Positions 1 through 8,671 are shown, counted from the stretch's first letter. The stretch is DNA of 64,000 nt from Evansella alkalicola (GCF_019042735.1 NZ_JAHQCR010000053.1:1-64000), one strand, 5' to 3'. Notes: generated by a model not told the origin, from the sequence alone. Numbers and translations are program-made.

Positions 1-32
1 TTGAACCACCCCCCCACCCCTTTTTTCCACAA

Positions 33-80
33 TAAAAAGCGACTTGAATTTCGTCCGTAAAAGGCTGAAATTCAAGTCGC
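33..80 (-). terminator. Rho-independent terminator of rpmG
   Basis: A 14-bp perfect stem (39-52 with 67-80) lies just downstream of the L33 stop on the reverse strand, and a run of T on that strand follows at 33-38. Confidence 0.85.
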
Positions 81-93
81 TCTTATTAATGCA

Positions 94-243
94 TTATTTT
101 GTCTCACGGTGCAATGTGTGACGACCTAATCTTGGGCTGTATTTTTTAAGCTCAAGACGTTCTGGGTTTTCACGTTTATTTTTAGTAGTGATATAGTTGC
201 GATCACCAGTTTCAGTACAAGCTAATGTAATTTTTACGCGCAT
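94..243 (-). CDS. rpmG: 50S ribosomal protein L33, zinc-free (C-) form
   Basis: This 49-residue protein starts with MRVKITLACTETGDRNY and ends with HRETK, the standard L33 fold and length. It belongs to the large ribosomal subunit near the E site. Zinc-binding L33 carries two CxxC pairs. Here only Cys9 remains: the second Cys of the first pair is Thr and the second pair is replaced (KKYSPR), so zinc binding is not expected. In B. subtilis rpmGA sits at the same place in the order. The start follows a GGAGGGAG ribosome site. A terminator follows directly, so this looks like a monocistronic gene. Identity is certain; the zinc-free assignment is read from the residues. Confidence 0.95.
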   Translation of the reverse strand: MRVKITLACTETGDRNYITTKNKRENPERLELKKYSPRLGRHTLHRETK

Positions 244-339
244 TGTTCTCCCTCCAAATCTGTAAACTAATCATACTTTAAAATAATAGCAAAAAATAGA
301 GGGACATTCAAGAAAAAGAATATTCTGTTTTTAAAAACT

Positions 340-936
340 TTAATAAGAGAATGAACCTTTGCCCAGTAAACCTTGATATTGTGTATGAAGGTCTTCAATT
401 TCTTGAAGCTTATTACTGTCAAATTCCCATTCATATATAAAGCTAGATGCATTCTCTCCTAGCTTCATTAAAAACTCAAGTCCCCACCCATTACTATTTT
501 TTGTTAAAGGTTGAAAGTTTAATGGTGTTCCATCGCTCCACTCATTCACATCAACCTTTACAGTACTATAATACATGGCTTCAAGGATATTTCCAGTACC
601 ACCAAATAAGCTGTAGCTATTCCCATCATAACTAATTAAAGCTTCCCTAGAAGGAGAATAATATACGAGTGGATTGGTGCTACTATCCTCTACCTTGTAC
701 TTTACTAACATGTTTACATCTATTTCTGCATCTGTCATATTTTGAATGACTAATTTATTCAATGATTTCCCTTCTGCTTTAACAGGTAAATTTATCCACT
801 TCCAACTGATAATCGGCTCTTGACCTTCATGAAAATGTTCAAACTTCCCAGGATTTAATAATGTCACTACACGATTGTTCACTTTTAATACGTACTCTTT
901 TTTATATTTAACGGACTCTTTTGGAATTACCGACAT
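340..936 (-). CDS. Conserved hypothetical protein, predicted beta-rich and soluble
   Basis: The 198-residue product has no signal peptide or membrane segment. It is rich in alternating hydrophobic residues and aromatic turns, as expected of a beta-sandwich, for example EPIISWKWINLPVKAEG and NSYSLFGGTG. I do not recognise a named family. The start MSVIPKES is chosen because AAGGAGG precedes it by seven bases; an upstream in-frame ATG lacks such a site. The gene is isolated on the reverse strand between rpmG and a divergent forward pair. No catalytic motif is visible, so I assign no function. Confidence 0.7.
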   Translation of the reverse strand: MSVIPKESVKYKKEYVLKVNNRVVTLLNPGKFEHFHEGQEPIISWKWINLPVKAEGKSLNKLVIQNMTDAEIDVNMLVKYKVEDSSTNPLVYYSPSREALISYDGNSYSLFGGTGNILEAMYYSTVKVDVNEWSDGTPLNFQPLTKNSNGWGLEFLMKLGENASSFIYEWEFDSNKLQEIEDLHTQYQGLLGKGSFSY

Positions 937-1333
937 TTTTATACCTCCTTGTAATAATAAATCTCGTCCATAAGCTTGTCTTCTTTTTATAGGTAAAGGA
1001 TACATTTTTCCTCTAACACCAGTTGTAGGAAATAATTGATGTATTTTTATCTTACCTACTTATGAACACTTCAACAAGAAGGTATTTTTGTCACTATATG
1101 TCACACCTACAATCCATGAGGTCGAGAAGCAGAAAAAAATATTAAATGACAGTTTTGAGCATGTAATTTATGGATTTTCAAACAAAAAACACCTGGTATA
1201 ATGCAAATAATGTCGTAATAATGGCGCTGTGTCTATACTAAGCGAAACTACCTCGGACTTTCGACACCTTTCGTGAATTTAGATTTTATGATATAACTAT
1301 GATAGATTTTGTAATTTTGGAGGGGAAATACGA
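937..1333. other. Intergenic, divergent promoter region
   Basis: About 400 bases without a credible gene. It must hold promoters for the reverse gene at 340-936 and the forward pair at 1334. A TATAAT at 1197-1202, with a TTTCAA-like element upstream, points forward. Nothing else stands out. Confidence 0.4.
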
Positions 1334-1675
1334 ATGGGTTGGATCATTTTTATATCATTTAGTATTTCAGCACTTTTATTTATCCTGTCTTTTATCCAAA
1401 AGGATCGATCAAAAGAGCTTGAAAAACAAGTAGAGAACTTATCTATACAATTAATGCAGGAAATGTATCAAGTTAAACAAAAAATGAAGGTCATTGAAGA
1501 AGAGTTTGTTATCTCTTCTAATGAGACCACTACTTCTCCTAGCACCTTAACGAGAGATGATATACTCTCTATGTATGAGGAAGGTTATTCCATTAACGAT
1601 ATCGCTTCCATGACAAACCGTCATGAAGATGATATTGACAGCATACTTGCAAACACAGCAGAAGGGATGAAATAA
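1334..1675 (+). CDS. Membrane-anchored coiled-coil protein with HTH-like C-terminus (DUF6115/SwrB-like)
   Basis: The 113-residue protein has one N-terminal membrane segment (about residues 3-21), a coiled coil (27-57) and a short helix-turn-helix-like tail, DDILSMYEEGYSINDIASM (about 76-94). This order resembles the small Bacillus proteins related to SwrB/YlxL, and its position resembles yqzD; neither link is proven. It starts at ATG after TTGGAGGGG. The next gene begins two bases after its stop, so the two form an operon. A scaffold or anchoring role is only an inference from the architecture. Confidence 0.65.
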   Translation: MGWIIFISFSISALLFILSFIQKDRSKELEKQVENLSIQLMQEMYQVKQKMKVIEEEFVISSNETTTSPSTLTRDDILSMYEEGYSINDIASMTNRHEDDIDSILANTAEGMK

Positions 1676-1676
1676 C

Positions 1677-2231
1677 GTGTCATTAAAACATAATTTTCGT
1701 GGCGCAGCCATTGGTATTTTCTTAACCACTTCTATTATTGCAAGTAACTATTATTTGGGTAGTAATAATAACAATAACGAGGAACTTACTACAATAGATG
1801 CAATAGAGTTTTTGGAAGGTGAATCGTACGTTGTCCTTGAGGATGAGGAGTTCAGACAGCTTAGAACTGAAGTACGAGAGCTGAGAGAGCAAATCGAAGA
1901 AGTATTTATTGAAGAAGAAGAAACGGAAGTTATTGAAGAAGAGCCTGTGGAAGAAGATACTCCAGAGGTAGAGGAAGAAGTGGAAGAAGAAGTAGAAGAA
2001 ACAGTAGAAGAAGAAGTAACTGTTTACGAAACAACTGTAGTATTAGAATCTGGAATGACTTCACATGATGTTGTGCAACAATTAATCCGTGCAAATATTA
2101 TTTCTGATGGTTCCGCTTTAGTTGACTATTTAGTTGACAATGGAATTGAACAACAAATAAAAATTGGAGAGCATAAAGTTAATAGCGATATGTCCATATC
2201 GGAAATTGCTCAAGAACTAATTACTCCATAA
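1677..2231 (+). CDS. Secreted or anchored protein with Glu-rich linker and MltG/YceG-type LysM-like domain
   Basis: GTG start directly after the upstream gene's stop. The 184 residues comprise an uncleaved signal or membrane anchor (about 8-27), a short coiled coil, a highly acidic Glu/Val linker (about 80-120), and a C-terminal domain (about 122-182) with VVLESGMTSHDVVQQLI and GEHKVNSDMSISEIAQEL. That last part matches the small LysM-like subdomain preceding the catalytic domain in MltG/YceG endolytic transglycosylases, but the catalytic domain is absent, so an enzyme role is unlikely. Position suggests a yqzC-like gene. I infer wall or glycan binding at the membrane surface. Confidence 0.65.
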   Translation: MSLKHNFRGAAIGIFLTTSIIASNYYLGSNNNNNEELTTIDAIEFLEGESYVVLEDEEFRQLRTEVRELREQIEEVFIEEEETEVIEEEPVEEDTPEVEEEVEEEVEETVEEEVTVYETTVVLESGMTSHDVVQQLIRANIISDGSALVDYLVDNGIEQQIKIGEHKVNSDMSISEIAQELITP

Positions 2232-2259
2232 TATATTTAAGCAGATTTATAAAAAACTT

Positions 2260-2296
2260 GAGGGTGGCCCTAATCAAATGGGCTATCCTCTTTTTT
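2260..2296 (+). terminator. Terminator of the 1334-2231 operon
   Basis: An 11-bp stem with two G-U pairs (2260-2270 with 2280-2290) is followed by six T. Confidence 0.8.
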
Positions 2297-2387
2297 GTCA
2301 TTCCTAAACTATAGATCACCTCATAATCTAAATTATTTATTATGAAATTAACTTCCCCCAACCCTCACTATCTCACTATTTCAATAA

Positions 2388-2425
2388 AATAGCCCACCAA
2401 ATGAACTAACATTTGATAGGCTATT
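2388..2425 (-). terminator. Possible terminator downstream of pbpA
   Basis: Stem AATAGCC (2388-2394) pairs with GGCTATT (2419-2425), and an inner CAAATG/CATTTG pair extends it. The T-tract on the reverse strand is weak. Confidence 0.45.
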
Positions 2426-2499
2426 GAAAGTACTTATAATTTTTACGGTAGGTAAGTAACGAGAAATCAATCCAACACTAGGACAGCCTCTATTTCGGC

Positions 2500-4548
2500 T
2501 TAATCTTCTGATTCCTCATTATCTTCGTCTTCATCATCTTCTTCGTCTTCAGCACCAGTGCTAACATTTCGATTTTCTTTCATATCAAAATACGTATCGA
2601 GGACTCTACGTGCAATTGTATTCGCAGCTCCCCCACGTTCACGGTGGACTCCAGGAACGACAACTGCAATTGCCACTTCTGGTTCATCAAACGGTGCAAA
2701 TGCTACAAACGTTTGATTGTTTGCCTTATGACTTACACCATTTTTTCTAACTGTAACCTGCGCTGTACCGGTTTTTCCCGCAACTTCATATGGTGCATCC
2801 CCAAAGAAGCTTCTCGCTGTACCTCGCGAACCATATGTTACTAATCTAAAACCTTCCTGAATTCTATCAATGTAACCATCATCAACATCTAATTTATTTA
2901 GTATCTTTGGCTCTACCTGTTGGGAAATTGGACCTAGTTCCTCTTTAGATCGTCCAGGTTCCCTTATCTCCCTCACAAAGCGTGGCGCTACGCGATATCC
3001 ACCATTTGCAATGGTTGCCGTATATTGCGCCAATTGTAACGGCGTATACGTATCAAACTGACCAAAGGTTAACATCAGCATGTTACCAGGGTATCCATAT
3101 CCCCCATTAATGCCAGCAGATTCAACTGGAACATCAAGTCCTGTTGGTACACCTAGCCCAAATTGATGATAATAATCTCTTAACGTATCATAACCTCTAT
3201 CAATGTTCCCCCAAGAACTAGATCTACCTGGCACATAACCAACTAGGCGCATTGCCACTTCTATCATATAAATGTTAGATGACTGTTCTAACGCCCCAAG
3301 ATCATTAATATATCCTAACGTACGATGAGAACTAATAGGATTAGCACTAGGTAAGTTTACTGGTCGGTCAAAAATGGTAGACCCAGGTGGTAATACTCCA
3401 GTATCATAACCAATAAGCACCGTCGCCCCTTTTATAGATGACCCCATCTCAAAAGCATAATTAAAGTTCCCAGCTTCTCTCAATCTTTCATCATAGCCCG
3501 CCATTGCCAATATATCTCCAGTATTTGGCTCCATGACAACGACATAAGCATCTGGATCACCAATGAAATGTGAAGATCTCTCTTCAACCAATTCATCTAC
3601 TATGTTTTCTACACGCTGTTGAAATTCCATATCAAAGGTAAGAATTAAGTCATTCCCACGGCTTCCTTCATTTATTTCCGGATTCCTTAAGAAATTCCCC
3701 CTTGAATCCATAAAATTATCCAGTCTTCCTTCTCTTCCCCTTAAGACCTTCTCATATTGAGCCTCCAGGTAACTTGTACCTACCTCAGCATTTCTTGTAT
3801 ATCCATTAGCAAGAAAATGATCAATACTATCTCTAGGAATTTGACCTATCCTTCCAATGATATCTGATAGTAAATCTCCATAAATATATTCCCGCTCAGA
3901 ATCTCTAATGATATCTACACCAGGTAGCTCATCTAAATGCTCCATAATCTGTGCAGCTTGTTCATACGTAATATCACGTAGCACTTTATGCGGCAGATTG
4001 TTATATCCTGCAGTGAATTCACGCCAGATTGCGAAAACTTCCATTTCCCTATTAGATAGGGATTCCAATTCTCTCTCTGTGATTCTTGAAATTCTCTCTG
4101 CATGGGCTTCACCATCTGTCATTTCTAATTCTTCTGCCTCTTCAATAGGTAGCTTCTCTACAAATTCATCAGGGTAAATAACCCCCCAATATTCCCTCAA
4201 ATCTCGTTCATTAATTCTTGAAGGCTCTACTGTAATAAATTCATTTAATTTTTGTGCCGTTTCTAGCATCACTTGTGGTGGCGTGTGGCGATTTGTATAA
4301 GTTACTGTAAAAAGAAGATTATTATCTACAACTATATTTCCGTTACGGTCATACATTAATCCCCTAGGCGCTTCTACTGGCACACTGATATTAATGGTCC
4401 GTTCGACTTGTTCCTCAAACTCTTGTCCTTGTACAATCTGTACTATACCTAATCTTAAAATTAAAGCAGAAAATAAGATAAATACAAAGAAAAATAAAAT
4501 ATTCAATCGAATTGGCAAGTGAGTTTTCATCGTCTTTTTTTCTTTCAT
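2500..4548 (-). CDS. pbpA: Class B penicillin-binding protein (PBP2A/PbpA type transpeptidase)
   Basis: The 682-residue enzyme cross-links peptidoglycan outside the membrane. After one N-terminal membrane helix (about residues 14-34) it has the PBP dimerisation domain and then the transpeptidase domain. The three active-site motifs are visible: SxxK in GSSIKG (about residue 369), SSN in EQSSNIY (about 423) and KTGTAQ (about 590). The C-terminal tail is strongly acidic (about 20 Glu/Asp residues). In B. subtilis the orthologue at this map position (yqgF) serves lateral wall growth. The start MKEKKTMK follows AAAGGA with good spacing; a longer frame upstream lacks a site. A 6S-like RNA lies upstream on the same strand. 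Confidence 0.92.
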   Translation of the reverse strand: MKEKKTMKTHLPIRLNILFFFVFILFSALILRLGIVQIVQGQEFEEQVERTINISVPVEAPRGLMYDRNGNIVVDNNLLFTVTYTNRHTPPQVMLETAQKLNEFITVEPSRINERDLREYWGVIYPDEFVEKLPIEEAEELEMTDGEAHAERISRITERELESLSNREMEVFAIWREFTAGYNNLPHKVLRDITYEQAAQIMEHLDELPGVDIIRDSEREYIYGDLLSDIIGRIGQIPRDSIDHFLANGYTRNAEVGTSYLEAQYEKVLRGREGRLDNFMDSRGNFLRNPEINEGSRGNDLILTFDMEFQQRVENIVDELVEERSSHFIGDPDAYVVVMEPNTGDILAMAGYDERLREAGNFNYAFEMGSSIKGATVLIGYDTGVLPPGSTIFDRPVNLPSANPISSHRTLGYINDLGALEQSSNIYMIEVAMRLVGYVPGRSSSWGNIDRGYDTLRDYYHQFGLGVPTGLDVPVESAGINGGYGYPGNMLMLTFGQFDTYTPLQLAQYTATIANGGYRVAPRFVREIREPGRSKEELGPISQQVEPKILNKLDVDDGYIDRIQEGFRLVTYGSRGTARSFFGDAPYEVAGKTGTAQVTVRKNGVSHKANNQTFVAFAPFDEPEVAIAVVVPGVHRERGGAANTIARRVLDTYFDMKENRNVSTGAEDEEDDEDEDNEESED

Positions 4549-4600
4549 TGGCGTTTTCCTTTCGTCACTCTTACTAAAACATATCCGTCTACATGCAATA

Positions 4601-4627
4601 ATAGACACCTCATATGAAGGTGTCTAT
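4601..4627 (-). terminator. Stem-loop between the 6S-like RNA and pbpA
   Basis: A 10-bp perfect stem (4601-4610 with 4618-4627) closes a 7-base loop immediately after the RNA's 3' part. The T-tract after it is poor, so it could be an RNA 3' stabiliser, a partial terminator or a pbpA leader element. Confidence 0.5.
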
Positions 4628-4634
4628 AAATTAG

Positions 4635-4840
4635 AGCTGCCCGCAGATGCGGTTATCTTCTCGATTTCACGAACCCGCCCTTAAGCAGGTGGGTGCCCGC
4701 AAAAGTACTTCCAACTTCCTACAAGCTAAGTAAAAAAGGTGTAGGCATGTTGTACATACTTTAATCTAAAGCTCCCTTGTGAATTGGTGTTCGGTTCGAA
4801 TTAAACTCGAAGTTCACCAACACCGCAGGCTGTTTTATTT
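4635..4840 (-). ncRNA. ssrS: Structured non-coding RNA, candidate 6S RNA
   Basis: About 206 bases on the reverse strand lie between a near-perfect promoter and a stem-loop. There is no reading frame. Distal pairings are visible: TGCGGT (near 4825) with ACCGCA (near 4650), and CGAACC (near 4797) with GGTTCG (near 4673). An apical irregular hairpin has AAAGTA...TACTTT, CAAC...GTTG and CCTACA...TGTAGG. A long rod with a central bubble enclosing an apical stem is the architecture of 6S RNA, which binds SigA polymerase. The 3' side also has the CACCCACCTG...GGGTTCG pattern I associate with 6S. Primary sequence is not decisive, so another structured RNA remains possible. Confidence 0.55.
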
Positions 4841-4846
4841 AATTTT

Positions 4847-4874
4847 ATTATATCATAGAGGCGCTATTTTTCAA
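4847..4874 (-). promoter_or_regulatory. SigA promoter of the 6S-like RNA
   Basis: TTGAAA (4869-4874) and TATAAT (4847-4852) are separated by 16 bases on the reverse strand, with the start expected near 4840. This is one of the best promoters in the window, and no coding gene follows it directly. Confidence 0.8.
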
Positions 4875-4889
4875 CCTCCGCTACACTCA

Positions 4890-6149
4890 TCACTCTTGTT
4901 TATTTACACCGTACGCTTCGTTTTCACCGGAGAAAGGAATCCGCACTTTACGGATGCACCAATAAATCATTGTATGACCTAATCCTAGAATTAAAAGTGC
5001 ATACGGAATTCCAGAATCCTCTCCAAACATTTGGATAAATAAAATTAAAATGAGGATGGATGAAATACGCCCAGAGTTAGTAAAAAGTTCCCGAACAACG
5101 ATGTATTCTACCCTCATTTCTGCTGCTTTCCAACCACTTCCTATAACATCATAAGTAAGTGACACGTACGGAACGAGTAACAATGGATAAGCAATGGAAA
5201 TCGTCACACCATACATGATCAACTTTGTGAAAGTCAAGTCTCCTGTGACAATGATAAATACGGCTGCATACAGCACAATCCCTGCCACTAGGATAAACTT
5301 CTTCCTTTGCAACGGCTTGATAAATCGCCCTGCAAGGAAATAGGTGACAAAGGATACCCCTGAGGCAATCAAGCCGTATGTCCCTAACGCCATTTCGCTC
5401 CCTGTTGCTACATAAATCCATACAACAATAACGAAGATAAAGCTACCTTCCCGTAGCCCTTGGAAAAAGTGAGCCCTTGTTACCCTTCTCCAATGCTCAT
5501 ATTCTCTACGTATTTTAAATACATCAAGCAAATGATACTGGCCCTTCGCTGAGCGACGCTTTAGGAAAAAGCTCAGGATAACGGCAGTCACGAATAATCC
5601 AAGCGATATGGCAAAAATAAGCCGATATCCTGTCAATTTATCCATGTGTGTAATGAGAAAACCTGCTGATATAGGACCAATCATTCCTGCAAATGATGTT
5701 AAAATACCTAAAAAACCGTTAAAAAAGTCACGCGTTTCAGGCTCTGTAATTTCAAACGTTAAAACATTGAAAGAAAGCCAGTAAAAACCAGCACCAATCC
5801 CCATCAGTCCACCAAGTAAAACGAGGAAGTTACCTGCGTTTTCACCTAAAAACAGTACCGTAAAGAAAAAGATTGATAAAAAGGTGACGCCTAATCTTAG
5901 CACGACAACTCGATCAATCTTCTTTGCCCATCTTCCTGCCAATATAAATGTTAATGGTTGCATAATCACAACTGATAAATTGTAGAGAGCCAAATCCATG
6001 AACTCTCCCGATTGTTTCCATAAGTAAACATTTACAAATGTGTTTGATAAGGCGATGCTGAGTGCATATAGACCTCCGATAAACAACAGCAAGTTGAGAT
6101 CCTTATTTAACTCAATATCACCCACTACCGTTTGAACCCACTTCTTCAT
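4890..6149 (-). CDS. MFS transporter, YqgE-like
   Basis: The 419-residue integral membrane protein has about twelve hydrophobic segments and a central charged loop (about residues 190-215, KRRSAKGQYHLL), as in the major facilitator superfamily. It lies between pbpA and sodA, where B. subtilis has yqgE. The substrate cannot be read from the sequence. The start MKKWVQTVV follows AAAGGAG by nine bases; a longer frame upstream has no such site. No operon partner is evident. Confidence 0.82.
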   Translation of the reverse strand: MKKWVQTVVGDIELNKDLNLLLFIGGLYALSIALSNTFVNVYLWKQSGEFMDLALYNLSVVIMQPLTFILAGRWAKKIDRVVVLRLGVTFLSIFFFTVLFLGENAGNFLVLLGGLMGIGAGFYWLSFNVLTFEITEPETRDFFNGFLGILTSFAGMIGPISAGFLITHMDKLTGYRLIFAISLGLFVTAVILSFFLKRRSAKGQYHLLDVFKIRREYEHWRRVTRAHFFQGLREGSFIFVIVVWIYVATGSEMALGTYGLIASGVSFVTYFLAGRFIKPLQRKKFILVAGIVLYAAVFIIVTGDLTFTKLIMYGVTISIAYPLLLVPYVSLTYDVIGSGWKAAEMRVEYIVVRELFTNSGRISSILILILFIQMFGEDSGIPYALLILGLGHTMIYWCIRKVRIPFSGENEAYGVNKQE

Positions 6150-6652
6150 AGACCGACGCTCCTTTGCCGTGACACTTTCTATTGTGCCTCGTTGCAAAGG
6201 AGGATATGCGACTAATCCATATCATCCAAGTTAAGGAAAAAAGCGAATTGAACTTATCACGGGATCAGTTCCCCTAATTCGACATACGAAGATATCTGCT
6301 TAATTGAATGACCAAAGACACTATAAATAAAGGGAGTTTTCCCTCTAAACTGCAGAATATAGCTTTGTAAAGAGGAAATAAGGGTAGGATTTCCCGTTAA
6401 GCATACACAAAACTCAAATTATCATGGTTATCAAGTAGAATAGCGGGAATTTCTCCATCTATTTTAGCTATTTTTGGTGTCTTTTCTTAAATAAGTGTAA
6501 TTTCTCCCCTTATCATATCATCACATGTTGCAGATTCACTCATTAGTTCCAGTGAGTCCACTGTTTTATGGCTGGGAGGGGCGAATCATACATAAAGAGT
6601 GGTTTACGTTTGCGAAACAACGAGAGTGATTGAATATGGATTATATTTTTCA
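6150..6652. other. Intergenic region between sodA and the MFS gene
   Basis: About 500 bases with no credible gene on either strand and no clear structured RNA. It contains the region upstream of the MFS gene. Confidence 0.4.
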
Positions 6653-6690
6653 CAAAAAAAACAGGCACCTACTATGCGCAGGGGCCTGTT
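6653..6690 (-). terminator. Terminator of sodA
   Basis: AACAGGC (6660-6666) pairs with GCCTGTT (6684-6690), and a run of eight T on the reverse strand follows. Confidence 0.88.
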
Positions 6691-6704
6691 CCTTATCATT
6701 GTTA

Positions 6705-7313
6705 TTACTTCGCTGCTGCGAAACGCTTAGCAACTTCGTCCCAGTTAACAACATTGAAGAATGCGTCAACATAGTCTGGACGTAAGTTTTGGTATTTTAA
6801 GTAGTAAGCGTGCTCCCATACGTCTACACCAAGGATAGCAGTTTTACCTTCCATGATTGGAGTATCTTGGTTTGGTGTGCTTGTAACAGCTAATTTCCCA
6901 CCGTCTACTACTAACCAAGACCAGCCAGAACCAAAACGAGTTAATGCAGCATTTTTGAATTCTTCTTTGAACTTGTCAAAGCTTCCAAATGCGGAATTAA
7001 TTGCGTCAGCTAACTCACCAGTTGGAGCGCCGCCACCGTTTGGAGACATGATTTCCCAGAACAATGTGTGGTTATAGTGACCTCCACCATTGTTTCTAAC
7101 TGCTCCACGGATGCTTTCAGGTAGTGCGTCAAGGTTTGTAAGTAACTCCTCTAAGCTTTTTCCTTCAAGGTCAGCATGCCCTTCTAAAGCACCGTTTAGT
7201 TTTGTAACATATGTGTTATGGTGCTTCCCGTGGTGAATCTTCATTGTAGCCTCATCGATGTGCGGCTCAAGTGCATTGTGTGCATAAGGTAATTCAGGTA
7301 GTGAAAATGCCAT
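6705..7313 (-). CDS. sodA: Superoxide dismutase [Mn]
   Basis: The 202-residue cytoplasmic enzyme converts superoxide to hydrogen peroxide and oxygen. It opens with the family signature LPELPYAHNALEPHID; His27 in KIHHGKHH is a metal ligand, and the later DVWEHAYYLKYQNLRPDY block supplies the Asp and His ligands. The sequence type and B. subtilis synteny favour manganese. It follows a strong AAGGAGGAG site, has its own terminator and stands alone. Confidence 0.97.
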   Translation of the reverse strand: MAFSLPELPYAHNALEPHIDEATMKIHHGKHHNTYVTKLNGALEGHADLEGKSLEELLTNLDALPESIRGAVRNNGGGHYNHTLFWEIMSPNGGGAPTGELADAINSAFGSFDKFKEEFKNAALTRFGSGWSWLVVDGGKLAVTSTPNQDTPIMEGKTAILGVDVWEHAYYLKYQNLRPDYVDAFFNVVNWDEVAKRFAAAK

Positions 7314-7736
7314 TCATATCTCCTCCTTATTAATATGTAGATTTATTAATGAATGCATTACAGACGTAACGCGATTCGACATAAGAAAACACTTTTTTCA
7401 AGTTGTTAAAAGTGATTACCTATTACTATTTTTACATTACCAGATATACCCTCACGATTCAAATAATAAACCTCACTAAATTGTTGTAAAAAATTTTAAT
7501 TCTGCAAACTTCTCCAGATTTCCTGCTTGAATTGGGAAAATGAAGCCTTGGAATTAGCTGGTTCCCACCAAGATCTTGTCCACTCTAAATCCCTATGATA
7601 GGAATGGGGACTAGATTTTACTTCCCACGCGATTCCTGGCCGCATCCCTGCAAAATGTAGCCAGAAAACAACTTACAGCTCAGAATCCTTTCCCAATTTG
7701 AGAATCCCAACCCACAACAATCCTACTCCATAGATA
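7314..7736. other. Intergenic region upstream of sodA
   Basis: About 420 bases without a supportable gene. The B. subtilis neighbour yqgC is not found here. The sodA promoter should lie in 7320-7450, but no convincing -35/-10 pair was found. Confidence 0.35.
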
Positions 7737-8066
7737 TCACTTCGCAAAATACCTCATTCTCGGATTTAACATTTGATTAGGACTCTTCAGCTGAAATGTT
7801 CCACTCTCATGATAGTCTACCGTTAATTTTTCATCGTAAACCCAGTCATATTGTTTTTCATATGTGACTTGGATAGGTGAGTTTCCTTCCATGTCAGCTT
7901 CCGCTTCGCCCTGATCGATGGATTCCTTTTCCTTCAATAGACTTACACCACTAACCACGCAGCCACAGCCGTCAATATCATATTTTAAGAAAAGATAATT
8001 ATCTGTAATTGTATTACTTTTATTCTTTAAAGCTTGTATCGCTTTTTCTGTAATGGTAACTTGCAT
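7737..8066 (-). CDS. HesB/IscA-like iron-sulfur biosynthesis-type protein (YqkB/YneR-like)
   Basis: The 109-residue protein starts MQVTITEKAIQALK, the beta-strand/helix opening of the HesB-like (Fe-S biosynthesis) family. It has GCGC near residue 38 but lacks the C-terminal CxC pair of true A-type cluster carriers. That pattern is typical of the short Bacillus YqkB/YneR group, whose function is unsettled. The start is placed at the ATG ten bases after GAGGGG. It stands alone between sodA and a tRNA cluster. Confidence 0.75.
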   Translation of the reverse strand: MQVTITEKAIQALKNKSNTITDNYLFLKYDIDGCGCVVSGVSLLKEKESIDQGEAEADMEGNSPIQVTYEKQYDWVYDEKLTVDYHESGTFQLKSPNQMLNPRMRYFAK

Positions 8067-8287
8067 TTCAGTCAATCCCCTCATTAAATGTAGTCTTGTA
8101 GTAGTATAGTAGGTAGATTACCTCATTACCCCAATACCCCAACACACTATATTATAACAATATTACGAAAACTTAAGCTAAAAATAACACTTAGATAGAG
8201 CCCTCGAACCCGATAAAAACTAAAAATGAAAAAAAAAGATCTATATATTTGCATCATAGCAAACACATACATCAAACATAAAAAATA

Positions 8288-8380
8288 TGGCGGAGGAGGA
8301 GGGATTCGAACCCCCGCGGGCTTTAACACCCCTGTCGGTTTTCAAGACCGATCCCTTCAGCCGGACTTGGGTACTCCTCC
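8288..8380 (-). tRNA. tRNA-Ser (anticodon UGA)
   Basis: A class II tRNA with a long variable arm. The acceptor GGAGGAG (8374-8380) pairs with CTCCTCC. The anticodon UGA is at 8342-8344 and the 3' CCA is encoded at 8288-8290. Confidence 0.95.
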
Positions 8381-8397
8381 GTATGAAATTATTGAAA

Positions 8398-8474
8398 TGG
8401 TGGACCCTGTAGGACTCGAACCTACGACCAACCGGTTATGAGCCGGTTGCTCTAACCAACTGAGCTAAGGGTCC
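8398..8474 (-). tRNA. tRNA-Ile2 (CAU anticodon, presumed lysidine-modified)
   Basis: A full cloverleaf with acceptor GGACCCT and the loop CTCATAA gives anticodon CAU. The body resembles the B. subtilis minor isoleucine tRNA rather than either methionine tRNA, so modification of C34 by TilS is expected. CCA is encoded. Confidence 0.85.
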
Positions 8475-8524
8475 ATGAAAAGAAAATTATCGTTGATAGC
8501 GAAGCAACTCGCGCTTTTTCAAAA

Positions 8525-8601
8525 TGGTAGCGGCGGAGGGGATCGAACCCCCGACCTCACGGGTATGAACCGTACGCTCTAGCCAGCTGAGCTACACCGC
8601 C
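8525..8601 (-). tRNA. tRNA-Met (elongator, CAU)
   Basis: A full cloverleaf with acceptor GGCGGTG, anticodon loop GTTCATACC and encoded CCA. It closely matches the B. subtilis elongator methionine tRNA as I remember it. It is the promoter-proximal member of a three-tRNA transcript. Confidence 0.9.
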
Positions 8602-8622
8602 AATATAGTAAAGACAATGAAT

Positions 8623-8651
8623 ATAATAGCATGTCTACATGGGCTCGTCAA
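8623..8651 (-). promoter_or_regulatory. SigA promoter of the tRNA cluster
   Basis: TTGACG (8646-8651) and TATTAT (8623-8628) are 17 bases apart on the reverse strand, directly upstream of the Met-Ile-Ser tRNA set. Confidence 0.75.
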
Positions 8652-8671
8652 TACACCAAATCATTTTCCAA

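Noticed and set aside
4779..4982. Forward open frame of 67 codons
   Set aside because: It overlaps the 6S-like RNA promoter and the end of the MFS gene on the opposite strand and has no ribosome site.
7314..7736. A degraded yqgC-like gene between sodA and the HesB-like gene
   Set aside because: No frame or recognisable peptide fragments were found on either strand.
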